Below, piece after piece: positions 35,866 to 47,660 of a DNA stretch of 64,000 nt (position 1 is its first letter; every line of letters begins with the position of its first letter). Source of the stretch: Anseranas semipalmata (taxonomy: Eukaryota > Chordata > Aves > Anseriformes > Anseranatidae); the NCBI GenBank assembly GCA_013399115.1, contig VXAA01002213.1:434081-498080 (forward strand). Direction: 5' to 3'. Below the pieces are notes generated by a model. The model saw nothing but the letters and a program-made list of their open reading frames with translations, was not told the DNA's origin and ran no database searches. Made by a program: the position numbers and the translations under genes.

Positions 35866-36830
35866 CTGCCTTCCAACATCTGCCCCTCAACAAAAAAAAA
35901 ACAAAAAACCAACACTTAAGCAAAAAAAGATTTAAGTTTTTTGGAGAGAGACTAGGTGGAATGGATTTTTTTTTCTTCCTCTGTAAAATATCTAAAATAT
36001 TTGAATTCAAATACAGATAGAAAAGGGAAAAGAGGTAATACTGCTGAGAAGAAACATGCACATTTCTTGTGAATCTTGCATAGATTTAAAAACTGCTGGA
36101 CTGCTCCATCTCTGGTACTAGAATAGAGCTAGTGCTAGAGGATGACCCAATAGTCTTCCAGAAGTTTCCAGACCTGTTCAGATCTCTTCTAAAGACAGTA
36201 TTTCTGCCCTGTTTGGCTCTGTAGTACTAACATTCAGGTACCACTTACTCTTGAAGGTATATGTCATATTTTTCTTTGGGAATCCGTGTTAAGGTTTTGG
36301 ACCATGGCAACAATTTCCAGATTTTTGTCACCGGTCAATCCTAAAATTGGGTGTAAGTCGTAACAGATATTTCCCAGATGTTACATTAGACCACCGCCAG
36401 AAAGACAGAATGATCTCCGCCAAACGGTTTAGATGAAGGTGACAGCATGACACCGTGAGCAGAATATGAATTTATGAAGATAATTATTATTATTGCAACA
36501 ACAATATAGAAATTGTATCTATCTCATTATCCTGGAAGCTGGAGAAGGACTGCCAAAGGCTTCAAGCAAACATCAGTTACATACAGAACTTAGGCCTCTA
36601 TCTGGTTATAAATCCTTCATTTATTTTTAGGGGTTAATTTTCTCCTAAAGCTAAAATATTTAAAGAAAGGAACGGGGAGATCTTGAGAGACTTGAAAAGC
36701 AAATAAAGCCTGTGAGCCAGAATCTGTTAGAATAACACAGGTCCAGGGATTTATCTTTCAAGATTGCACTGAACTTCCTGTTTTTTCCAACCCAAACTCG
36801 TACCTGGAATAGATCCTTGATAGTTTCTGC

Positions 36831-36846
36831 TTGTTCTTAAGAACAA
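36831..36846. other. Perfect 16-bp palindrome
   Basis: TTGTTCTTAAGAACAA equals its own reverse complement. It contains steroid-receptor half-sites TGTTCT and AGAACA, but in the everted order, opposite to a canonical glucocorticoid/androgen response element. A perfect 16-mer palindrome is expected about once per 64 kb by chance, so it may mean nothing. Confidence 0.6.
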
Positions 36847-37379
36847 ATTATTAACTTGGGCATCTGAGAGTTTCAGTCACAACATGCCAGAAGTTAATTA
36901 GGAAAGACTACCACTGATCTAAAGATCCCTGAGCCAGTGTTTGCATCCTGACACTTAACTCGCTCCTTAGCATTGGATAAACCAGTGAATCTCTAAGTAT
37001 GGTCATGTTTAAGTGGCAGTGACAGAGTCCTTGTAAAATCTAGCTGTTTCATTTCACAGAGGGTTATGACACCTGGTGTTAGGATTTTGTCCCTTCTCTG
37101 ACCTGAAAGGAGAGTTGTTTATTGCCACAAAGTTTTATGTGATTTACCACTCCTTTTGTAATACTTGGTAGCTTTCCAAAAAGACAAAAGGTGATTGACT
37201 TCCCATCTCCCAGTGAAACTCAGTGCAACCCACTCTGCCTTTCCTTAGAGCCATTGAAAATATGCTCCTAGATGCAAAAAAAATCCACGAATATTAGAAA
37301 TCTAGGTGAAATTTTAAAAATGAAGACATACTGTATTCTGATTCACAACAGAACACTGCATTTATCCTGAGCCTTTGTA

Positions 37380-37520
37380 CTGAAGGATCCTAAAACACGA
37401 TGCAAACACTACGACTTTAGTCCTCATAGCCTTGAGGTATGACCGATTATAATTGTTCAGCACATGAGAAACTGAGGCAGAGACAGACTGACTTAATCCA
37501 GGTTCACAGAGAGACTGGAA
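37380..37520 (-). repeat. MIR/L2-type ancient fragment, antisense
   Basis: TCCTCATAGCCTTGAGGTATGACC, then GATTATAATTGTTCAG, then CATGAGAAACTGAGGCAGAGAC, then TGACTTAATCCAGGTTCACAGAGAG follows the antisense MIR/L2 order 'tcctcacaaccctatgaggtaggta', 'ctattattatcccc', 'gatgaggaaactgaggcacagag', 'gtgacttgcccaaggtcacacag'. This is the most complete antisense copy in the window. Confidence 0.7.
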
Positions 37521-37938
37521 GGGTTATGGTAATTTTGATAATCAAAGGCAAGAGGGATCATGTAAAGAGAGGTCCCAAGAAGGTGAGGGGCAGAGACAGC
37601 TACCTAATTACTTACACAGATCTTGACTAAAATCACTTACTGTAATTGTTACCAGACACCCACAAGTTATAAGAACCATCATAGAGCGAATATGTCATTG
37701 CTGTGCATCACCAGAGTTAAAGACCCTGTCTTTTGCAGTCTAAATCACTGGCTCCTGATGTTGAAATGTAGCTCACTGGCATTAAAAGCAAGTTGCAGAA
37801 TCCAAGCTAATAAGATTTTCTGCCATGATTAACATTGACTTCTCAAGGAAACAGACCTGCCAGCCCCACCAGTGGGAGCTGAGGAGGTGGTGTTGCAAGG
37901 AAAACAGGTTTTGGGAGCAGAGAGAAGTCAGGTAGTAA

Positions 37939-37963
37939 GGGAGAGGAGGAGGAGGAGAAGAAG
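37939..37963 (+). repeat. GGA-rich purine run
   Basis: Short GGA/GAA repeat within a longer purine-rich stretch (37,920-38,070). Simple repeat. Confidence 0.7.
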
Positions 37964-40900
37964 GCAGTGGCAGGGAGGTACAACTTAAAAAGAGAGTGGG
38001 GAACAAGATGTCCAAAAGCATAAACAGCTGAGGAGTGGGAGGGGAAGCAGAGACAGAGGGGAAAGAGTTGAGCACAATTACGTGATCATGAACAATATTG
38101 TTGCCACCAAAGAAGTCACCAACCACCCTGGTGAGATACAGCAGCCAGCCAGCTGTGCTATTATCGCACAGCAGCCAACAAATAAAAGGTCTGAGCTGAA
38201 GGCACCTGCACAGCCCAGTGGTGATTCAAAACATAATGCAGTGACTTGTTAGCTCATGACCACGTGGCCAGCCCTCAGAAGAAATTAAATACCAAGTAAT
38301 AAAAGACACTTCAATGTAAGGAAGCAAACGTTGCAAGAAACAAAGATCAGAAGTTGAAATTAGATGAAAGGGCATTTTTTAAGCAGTAAGTATAACTGCT
38401 GTTGAAAAAGAAGTGGCATATTTTCTGTCTATTAGTTTCTTCAAAAAGAGTAGAGGACTCTTTCAGAAGATAAATTTCAACTTAAAAAGTCATTGGACTT
38501 AATAAAGAGCTAATGGGGAAATTCACTGCCCTGTGATTTGTAGAGGGTCAGACAAAAGCAGTGATGGAGAACTGTTGGCATTGGTGCTGTGTCTGGCACT
38601 GATGGAGATCTGGGCTCAAACCAGCTGGTCTGCACTGCAGTGTTTTATTAAGTAAATTTGGCAAGAAGCACCCAAAAGATTTGCAGTTGCTGGACTTGGA
38701 GGATCTAGAGGTCTTCAGAATTTCTGAATGAATGCACTTACTTGCTACAAACAATTGTTGTTGTTGTTCAGAAGGGTGTGGGGAGAGCAGCAGGCCTTAA
38801 TGACAGCCCAACATCTTGTAGACCATATATCCAAACCCAGTTTGTTTACAGTTATAGCTGATACATCCCATCTGAAGGTGTAACTTATATTTATGTCTGT
38901 TATATGACTGTCTAGAAAAAGAAATTGCTAACTACAGCCTGTATTATGGGGTAACTCAAGGGCTCACCTTGCCTAGGTAAATAAACAGATAAACCAGACT
39001 TGCTTTCATGGTAGATGACAGTCCTTAGCTAGGCTTAGCCTTCCATTTCTGTGTATCATGGCTTTGCACTCTGAATATTGTTAAATGCCTCTAAACTATA
39101 CATCAGAAAATGGTGCAGGTATGTTAAGATTTCTAATCTATACTGGTGAGATTCAACTTTTCATCACACACAGAGAAACCCCTTCCCATCTCCTCTCCCT
39201 CCAGGAATTAGACTGTATGGTGGAAAGGCTCCAAGTCTCTGCTGTTTAACGGCAAATTGGCTTGGGGCACCGGCAGTACTAGTTCTCAGATCATTAAGTG
39301 AGCTGCCACCAATGCATCTTTCGCAGTCAAGCCGTAGATAAATGGGTGGTGAGATTGTCAAAGATGGGATTCAAAGTTACCAAGAAGTCCTATCTTCACC
39401 TTACTCTCTTTGGAAAGTAACATTTCCTTTGGGTATGATGTATGATTTCCAGGTGGAGAAAGAGAATAATTTTACTCTCTAAACAATCAACTTCTCTCCC
39501 TACTTCCCCAGGACCAAAGTCCGTTAGGAATTTGGTTTGATGGGGAGAGGGTAGACTTGTTAAAGCTTCCGGGATGAGCAGGAGGGAGACCCGAAAGGAA
39601 GAAAACTGGTGTGTGTTTTTGTTGAGGGGATGGCAGAGACATCTGTGGCACCAGCAACATTGATCCTGAGGCAAAGGTACCCCTCAGAAGTCCCAGGTTG
39701 CAAATGACTGTGTCTGTCCCCATCCTCGTACCCCATTAATCGCAATAAGCTCTCTCCTTGAATCACAGGCTTGCTTCTGCTGCAGTTCAGCAAAAAGCAT
39801 TGACAGGGAGTTGGAAAAACAACCCCGTGAAGGGAGCTGTGGCGTGCGCTCACCTCCCTGCGGCGGCTGTGGATCACAGCCCATGTGAGAAAGACGAGCA
39901 GGTTTTGTGATGGGTGGTGCAAGAGCTGATGAATCTCCAGGTCTGTGATGGCGTGGTTTGATGGCAGTGGCTGTTAAGGGCAGTTTTGCAAATCATGGAA
40001 AAGGTGTAACTCCTGCCCTGAAGAGGTTGCTTCCTCCAAGGCACACAGGGGAGTGAAAGAGGGAGATTCGGGGAAGGAGTTGCTGTAGATGCCTTTCTGT
40101 TTCCCTGTGGGAGCTAAGTTAGGAGTTCCCCTCTCTAAACAGGCCAGGCCCTGTTCTAATTCCTTGCTCTAGGTGCCTAACAGAAACACTGAGGCTTATG
40201 CAAACATCTAAGGCCAAAGGAGCATCGAATAGTTGAGAGGACCTGTGAAGGCTGGACTGCCAGGTTCGTGCTGCCTCTGCAGTTGACAGAAGAGAGTAGG
40301 TTCCCTCTAACCATCTGAAAGTAATGCACCTAATATTGCCTACATCTCTAGGATACCATCGGTTTTAGGATGGAATGAGTTGTAATGTTGGAGGTGTAGA
40401 TTACCCTTCATTGGTTATAGTGTTGTTAGAAGCAAGGCTTAAAATCTGGACAGCTTAAGGTTGCTTAGCTGAGACGCTCTTCCCTGTCTTCTCTGAATGC
40501 GGCACTTGATTTCGTATGAGAAAAAAACAACCTCCTCAGTTTGTTTCCCCCCAAGGGAGGTTCATAGCAGAAGAGTCATTGGTGATTCTACAGGAAAAAT
40601 AGCAGCACCTATGGCATTTTGTTACTCCGCGAGGGAATTTCATAGCCAAACATATGGGTGAAACTACCACTATGCGTGAGTCACGTATGTAGAAGATAAA
40701 TATCTGAGACTGTCAACACTGTGGTCATTTCATGTCCTTACACATAACTAACTCCCACCACGGCTAAAGCCATTGCCTGTGTAGAAACACTGTTTGGCAA
40801 GAAGCACGTGGAAAGTCTGAGTCGTTGTGGAGACTCCTGGCATATGTAGGGTCCATGAGGGATGGCAGAGTTATAAAAGATGATGCACCTCCAGCACAAG

Positions 40901-41099
40901 ACATTTTTTGATACCAGGCCTTGTCACAGATGCTCAGCAGCATGCGGTCTTTGATGGTGATTTGTGACCTATTTGAAAGGGCTTTCTTATTTACTGCAGC
41001 AAAAAGTTTTGCACCCTTCTATAGGCTCCTATACGTTTCTGAACTAAACTGTGCTAAAGAGCTAACCAGCTTTTCAGGAATATGAAGGTGAACTGTCAG

Positions 41100-41450
41100 G
41101 TGACTTTTTGCATGATCTTTTCTTACACACTGTTGGGATATTTAATATTTACTCCAGGTGGTTTTATTCTGTTTTATTTTAAATAATATGATTAATTGCA
41201 AAAGGATGTTGTTAGCATGCAGATTCATCCCTTCCTTTTCTAGTCAACTCCACCTATGTCAAGGAAACAACTGGCTTTTCTTTTACAAAAAGATCAAATT
41301 ATGATGGATGAAATATAAGGAATAATTGAATTAGTGTCATAACAGCAGTATAAATTTCAATTAGAAAAAAATATTTCTATTATAATAAAGTTCTGGCCAT
41401 AAATTTGGGAAATCATACATTTTTGTAGCCTTATAATTCTTTGCTCAGGC
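41100..41450. promoter_or_regulatory. Candidate conserved non-coding block
   Basis: Strongly AT-rich, motif-dense DNA with repeated homeodomain-like cores (ATGATTAATTGC, GGAATAATTGAATTAG, TTTCAATTAG) and an octamer-free composition. No transposon phrase and no coding frame. It resembles deeply conserved vertebrate enhancers by texture; proof needs alignment. Confidence 0.3.
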
Positions 41451-42599
41451 AGTGCCTATCACTGAGAACCTGAGTATGACCGTAGAAATGAAAGGTATCT
41501 GTTCATAGAAGAGCAAAGGCAAGAAAAAAAACCACACCTGTCCTGTAAGTGGGATCCCGTTTTTAGCAGTCGAGTTAAAAGATAAATGATGCCCTGCTTC
41601 CCAGACATGCAACCTAAGTCAAGGTGGGTAGTTTGACGTGACAAAGAACAAAGCATGAATCTATGGGTCTATCCTACCTGCAGTGTGTCCATGCTATCCT
41701 CGCTAGATTAAAGCATTTTCTCACATAGCCCCAGAAGGAGGACGAAGTTAGAGATTAACAAATTTTGAAAGGATCAGATAGTCTAAGATCCGAACTTGTT
41801 TAGATCATTGTGTAAAATGTAACAAAGCAATGGGTATAGTTTTGTTATGAAGGTTATCAGTGTCACCTCGTGCATTTTTCGGCAAGGTCCCCATTGTTAC
41901 CTGGTTTTGTCTGTCTGGGAAATAAAAAAGAGAATGATTTCTAATGGCAGCTTGGTGTTCTACACACAGTCCAAAGTCCAAGAGTCATTGGCATAAGTGT
42001 GAACTTTGCTACAGTGAACCTGAGCTGCGCTCAGTGAAGTCTTCAAAAACTTGGGTATGTGTGCACGTGTACGTACATGTGCATTTTGGGATGATATTCT
42101 CCCACTGATTAGTTACAGGGGGGTGTCAGCTCTTCATGGAAAATTAGTGTAGTCAAAGATAGCTGACCTTAGTGTCAAGAAAAAAAATCTGTTAGTGTTT
42201 CCCTTTCTTGCACATATTAAAGTGCGTTTGCAAACAGGAGGACAACTAAGTTTCTTCAGGCATTCGGACAGCAGCCAAGGCTGTAGCTATTGGGACAGGC
42301 CACTGTATTTCACAAGATGACTCAACAGCGTTATTCCCCTTGTTTTCCATGTTCCTTTCTCAAATTCTTCAACTGTTAAAAAAAAAAAGTAAACTTATAC
42401 TACTTTGTTCCTGCCTCATCATCTGCGACAGCGGTTGTTTATAGAGCATTGTCCTTTTCAGCTGGCAGCCGTGGAGCTGATGTTCTGGGTAGCCACTGAG
42501 AGAGGTCCTGGAGTGACTGCACCCCGTTTTTGTTGGTCTGCTGCCACTGCGCAAGCATACTGCACAGCCCTGGCATTGCCAGAAATAAGTGTCGCTAGT
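41451..42599. other. Non-coding with alternating purine-pyrimidine tract
   Basis: No gene recognised. The notable item is the 30-base strictly alternating purine-pyrimidine tract at 42,055-42,084. Confidence 0.5.
42055..42084. repeat. Alternating purine-pyrimidine tract (Z-DNA prone)
   Basis: Thirty consecutive bases alternate purine and pyrimidine without a break, mixing GT, AC, GC and AT steps, with GCACGTGT and ACGTACATGT inside. Such tracts can adopt left-handed Z-DNA under negative supercoiling. The AT steps weaken that tendency. Confidence 0.75.
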
Positions 42600-42800
42600 A
42601 CCTCTTATTAGTGTTTATTATCATAACTGTTCATTGTATTGCCCATTATGTTAATGAATTAGAACAACAGACCTAAATGTTTGTTGTTGTATAAAGCTCA
42701 TTAGTCTCTGAGAGGAACTCAATGCAACATGAAGGTTGAGGAGCTGGGTTGCAGGAATATTACCAATTAAGTCCTATATGAACATGCAATTAGGTAGGAT
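42600..42800. promoter_or_regulatory. Candidate conserved non-coding block
   Basis: Contains a run of ATTA/TAAT cores (CTTATTAG, TTATTATCATAAC, GTTAATGAATTAG, ACCAATTAAG) and SOX-like CATTGTAT and TTTGTTGTTG motifs. Repeat-free and non-coding. Identity inferred from composition only. Confidence 0.27.
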
Positions 42801-43554
42801 GACATGCTTGATTTACGTTGCTTTATGGCTAGGCAGGATAAACAGCGTAGCACTGAAGACTAGCAACCTGCTCCCCCTTTGCTCATCCCCACCCTGCTGG
42901 AACCTATTCTAATGGTCCCGGTGGGAGCGCAGCGCACAGGAACAGCCGGGCAAGGTTATCGGTGCCATCCTGAAGCACATTTAACTCTCTCCTGAGCTAA
43001 GAGGATGGGAGCAGAACATGTTCATGTTAAGGCACTTGTTAGTTCGGTTGCTCACCCCTTTCTTGCTGTTTTTGGTCTTCGGGGGGTATCTTTCTTCAGT
43101 ACCTCATGCAAGTCTTCAGTCGCTTTATGAAATGGTTTATATTGTATCCCACTTCTTCAGATGGAGAATTGTTTTTAATTTAGATTTCTCCATCAGTCCT
43201 TTTTTACTCTGAGGACACATGCAATCATTTCACTCTGTTATGCTGCACACCCTTAGGTACATAAGCACGCACCATTGGTCATACTTTTTGTTGCATTACA
43301 TCATCCTTCCTTAACTCCTCTGCTCCTAAATACATATTTATGTCAGTGCATACATTTATCGGAACTGAGGGGATATGCAATTGAAAGGCACTTTCAGAAG
43401 TTGTCACTTCCAGCTTCTCAGCCGTAAATTGTTACCTCCCAACTGAGACTTGGTAACTGATCATATGAGCACTCCTAATTGTTTCAGAGCAAGGTGGAAC
43501 GTCAATAATGAATTAAACTATGGAATCAGCAACCATTAAATAGCGACGTGCTGA

Positions 43555-43584
43555 TTTTTTTTCTTTTTCTTTTTTTTTTTTTTT
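43555..43584 (+). repeat. T-rich mononucleotide tract
   Basis: Thirty bases of T broken by two C. Simple repeat with no associated retroposon. Confidence 0.8.
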
Positions 43585-44253
43585 CAGTGGAAGGCATTTT
43601 GTTTCCAAAATTAGAGGTTACATGTACAGGTAGAATCCCAACAGGAGCCAGGAGACTGCCACTGAAAGACACACGCAGCTGATCAGCAGTATCTTGCTTC
43701 TGTGTGAGGCACCTGTCTCTCACAAATGTGTCTTTCAAAAAGCCATGTCTCCTCACTCTTCTGGCTTGCTCTATGCCATCTTTGGCACCTACACAATCAG
43801 TTGTTGACCTCTTTTTTCAATGACGCTTGGCACTGAAACAAAGCAGGAAAGACGGTGAAGTACAACTGAGAGACAGTTTAAGATGCTGTCTCTTGCTGCC
43901 TGAAACACTGCACATAAAAAGCCTAAATAGCATAGCTATGTAGAGGGCTTGAGTTAGCATCACTTTTTTCCAGCATTCTAGCTGGTCTGATGAAGTAAGG
44001 TCTTGCTACATCCCAGGACCTTTGTTGTATGGCTGTCCAGTGCCTCAGAAATCAAGGTTGCACTTGCAGTTGTATTGACCAGGACAATATGACCATGCCC
44101 TGAGGGTGGGTGACCACACGCTTTTTGCCCCTAACTGTTCCTGCGTATGCAGCAGCAATGCACCATTTGCTGTTTCAGCTGCATGGTGTTCCAGGGCTTT
44201 TCCATTCGGTCTGTTTGTTAAAACTGGGATAGGGGAGTCAAAGTCCTGTCTCG

Positions 44254-44274
44254 TTCTAAATCATTGATGAATAT
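44254..44274 (-). repeat. Possible LINE RT scrap
   Basis: On the minus strand seven codons read IFINDLE, the exact CR1 reverse-transcriptase phrase that follows 'GPVLFN'. Upstream and downstream residues do not continue the match clearly, so this may be a very worn CR1 fragment or chance. Confidence 0.3.
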
Positions 44275-47200
44275 TACAGTTGTCTCATAGTCTTTTCCCC
44301 TATTCAGCACAGAGAACTGTGCAGCCCCCACTGCATTGTTTTAAAGTGCAAAGTTTTGACATTTTGCTGAAAAAAACGATCCTTTAAAAAAGAGAAGAAC
44401 ATTGGAAACATAAATGGAGAAAAGAGTCTGCTTTAGAAACCAAAGTAGCAACTGCCTTGGAAATAGAGTAAAGACTTGAAAAGAAATCTGAGAGGCACAG
44501 TATGTCAGTTTTGAATGGAAGGGAGAAGTGGGTGTTAAGGGGAGATCAGAAGTATCTTTTGTTTTTGAAAAAAAAAAACTGAAGCTAGAAGCAAAGGGGG
44601 GACCTGCAGTTGGAGTGAAGGGGAAAGGGCTGAAGAGGAGAGTGACAGCCAGCCCTGATCTGGCAGTGTGTTCAGAGTCCCTTACAGCATCTTTCATCGA
44701 GCCAGCCTGGAGCCAGGGAAGGAGGGCCTGACAGGAGGCTGCTGTGCAGAGTCCGCCTGCTTTTGACATAGAGTATTGCTGGGGGGATTTCTGAAGATTT
44801 AGGTGCTGTCCCACCTATCACTTGCCCAAGTATCCCACCCGAGCATGTCCTTATTGATGAATGGTTTGGGATCATCACTTTTGGAGACTGGTGTTCTCAC
44901 CAGGCTGGATTTCTCCAGCCTGCCCCATCCAGCTTGTCTCAGTCCCATCCTGAAGCATTGTGGTTTATGCATTATGATTATCTAGTCCTCTCCCAAAGTC
45001 CTCGTGCAGGTTTTACAAGAGTGCAAAGTGATGTGAAATGTTAGGGACAGAGGTGACTCAAGAGCTCTCCGTTAGGAACTTCTTGCCTGCTTTACTCTGG
45101 ATAGGTCACCTCAGCATTCCTCTAGGCTCTGTTGGTCACCTTAAGCTGGATCCAAATAAGTGAGACGTTGTTGTAAGCATCCTATCTATCAAACTTGAAA
45201 TATTCCAATATCCCCTGCACTTTTCTCTGCTTTACACAGAAGTTTTCTAATGCATGAAGGAACACATGGGGACACTTATCTGATTGTTCATGCAAAGGAG
45301 GTGATGGCAGGTGAGAGGGAGGGCTATTAGTGGGAATGAAGAAAGAGCTCTTTTGTTTTATTTTCCATCTCTACTGAGGCTTTGCTGGAAGGACTTTTCC
45401 AATCTCTGCAGATGCTAGATCAGCTGCCCCTATTCTATCTGCCTGCGCTGTTTTCTCTTGATTGAATGGACTGAGGGTGAGAAACCTCTAATGTGGGCTG
45501 ATGAAAGCAGAGCTGGCACTCCACAGCAATGGGAGAAGGCTGGCAGGTCTGATTTTTCAAACTTGTCTGAGAACATCATTCCACTTTGTCTCATTTCTAA
45601 CCTTCAGTTTCAAAGACAGGGAAAAGATGAGAAGGAAGGTGTAGAGATGCTTAAGGGTTAATTCTGCACCAGTGATCTTCACAAGCATAAGCTCTGTGGA
45701 AGTTATTTACTGTTAGGCAAGTTTAAAATCAAAATTTGTCTTTCACTCTGTTGCATGTAGATAGAGGAAATCTTAAAAAATAGTCATTGTCCCCCACTCC
45801 TGGTGCTTCTGGAAGACATCACCCCATGACTCTGTAAAGGGAGGAGTATTTCCCTGTTCCAGCTCATCTGGATATCGAATCGGCATATCTGCCGTGAGCC
45901 TCTGATTTCAGACATTGTCATTCTCAGGAGCCTGCTGTGAAACATTTTGAACCTGGCTTTTATCAGCTGTAATTTTTTGTCGTCTTTTCTTTGCGGTTGT
46001 CAGTCGCTTGGCATTTTGGCAAAGCTTAGGTCTTACTTCTTGTCATGCTAAAGATCCTGAATCAACAGCTGATCCACAAGGGTGTCCCTGTTGAGGGACC
46101 TGTCTCCTTTTTTCTAGCACGCGGGCTCCAAGGAAGATATGACTAAGACCAGTGTGGACTGGAGCCAAGCTATTTGCAAAGTCTGGTTAATTATCCTGAA
46201 GGAAGGAGGAGCAAAGTAATCATTGCCATGTGCTTCCTAGCAAATTTGAAGTGAAAGAGGAGGTGAATGAACAGGAGTGTCAAGAGAGTCCTGAACAGTA
46301 AAACCAATGCTGCAGCCTTTGAACTCCAGGATTTCCTATTTCCTGGAGGTCAGGATCGTTTGAGCTACAGGTGGACCCCGGATGGGCTTGTGGCTTAGGT
46401 TCAGCCCACCTAGCTTTCTACGATTATCTGAGAAACTTGCACCATTTGCCTAATAACCACAGTCTGCTAAAGGTGGGAGGGGGGAATTTCCAGAGGGAAT
46501 ACAACCACTTAATATCTGAATTGCTTATTTTTTTTTCTCCACTGACTCCAGTGAGAGATTATGATGGCTGAACTCCAAGCTTTGGCATCTTAGTTAAATA
46601 CCTGAAGTTACATGGAGGATCTGGGCCACTGTGTCCAATTAAATCACTCTTGAACCTAGATGGATTTTACCCTGATTGTAATTCAAAGCCAGGGCCATGT
46701 CCAAATCACAAATCTGTATGAACTGCATGGCAAAGCACTGGGTGGTTTTCCTGAGCTGAGATGAACAGCGGTAACTTCTGTGATAGATACCAGCGAGGTG
46801 AGAATACCTTTTAGTCACGGGACAAATACACCAGTGGTGAAGTAGAATGGCTTAGAAAGGAAAGGTCGGCTTCCTCAAAACCAAACTAACGGCGAACAAA
46901 CTCACTGCCTTAATGCATACCGATTAAAAGGAAATCAGGATGGGTAATTAACTCCTCTCTGAAGTGTTTGTACAATTCACTTTCCCTCTGTTACATTTCC
47001 TGAGCACTCCTGGTGCTAAGCTCTGAAGATGTTGAATAATGACTTAGACCACTGAGTTAAAAGTTTATTTTCTTAAAAGATCTGTTCTCCCATTCAATCC
47101 ATTTCACACACTGCCCTGCACCAAGCAGTACAATAAAATGAACTATAATCATAAATCTGCGGGTGTTTTGAGGTACCCCATTCATAGTTCCTCAGACTAA

Positions 47201-47389
47201 CGATATGAGTCAGCCTGCAGCACCAGGGGAGATGTTACATTTATGATGTTAAATTTTCAGTCTTACCTCTATGGCTTCTCTCAATCCTCCGTTCTCTTTA
47301 TAATACAGCCTGCTAATCTGTTTTCTGTTTATTTTTCAAACCCGGGCCTTCTGCCTCCTACACCATTCAGCATCCCGCCCACCTCCCCT

Positions 47390-47660
47390 CCCGCTCTGAC
47401 TTTCCCAAAGCAAATAGCGCATTCAGATCGAACCAGATTGACAGGTGCGTGACAGATGGATGGACAGAAAACTGGATCGGTCCAAACTCCTTGGCACTTG
47501 AAAAATTGACAACACAACCAAAGCAGCGTAATGGGGAGAGGGAGATTGGCAAATGGAATAAATGGTCCCCGGAAAGTTTGCGATTAATCTTTGCCCTGTC
47601 AAGTAATGGCCTGATAATGCAGGAATTTAATGGGAACGACTTCTGCTAGTTCAGAGGCAT
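47390..47660. promoter_or_regulatory. Candidate conserved non-coding block with paired TALE sites
   Basis: Compact, repeat-free sequence with two TALE-homeodomain (MEIS/TGIF) sites, TGACAGGT at 47,439 and TGACAGAT at 47,450, about one helical turn apart. The first overlaps a CAGGTG E-box. Further right are GATTAATC (Otx/bicoid-like core), TCAAGTAATGG and GATAATG. The texture is that of an ancient developmental enhancer. A 66-codon open frame crosses the region without any domain. Confidence 0.35.

Larger units (their letters stand above)
35866..41099. other. Non-coding, no gene recognised
   Basis: Unique sequence containing a perfect 16-bp palindrome at 36,831-36,846, an antisense MIR/L2-type fragment at 37,380, a GGA-rich run at 37,939-37,963 and a TTG repeat near 38,754-38,769. 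Minus-strand open frames at 39,396-39,922 overlap one another and show no domain. Confidence 0.45.
42801..47389. other. Non-coding, no gene recognised
   Basis: Unique sequence with a T-rich tract (43,555-43,584), a possible RT scrap at 44,254-44,274, and a TTGACTTCAATGG-type scrap at 46,539-46,557. The 157-codon minus-strand frame at 44,341-44,814 lacks any recognisable domain. Confidence 0.45.

Noticed and set aside
44341..44814. 157-codon minus-strand open frame
   Set aside because: No domain; Phe/Ser-rich content reflects local A/G-rich sequence read backwards.
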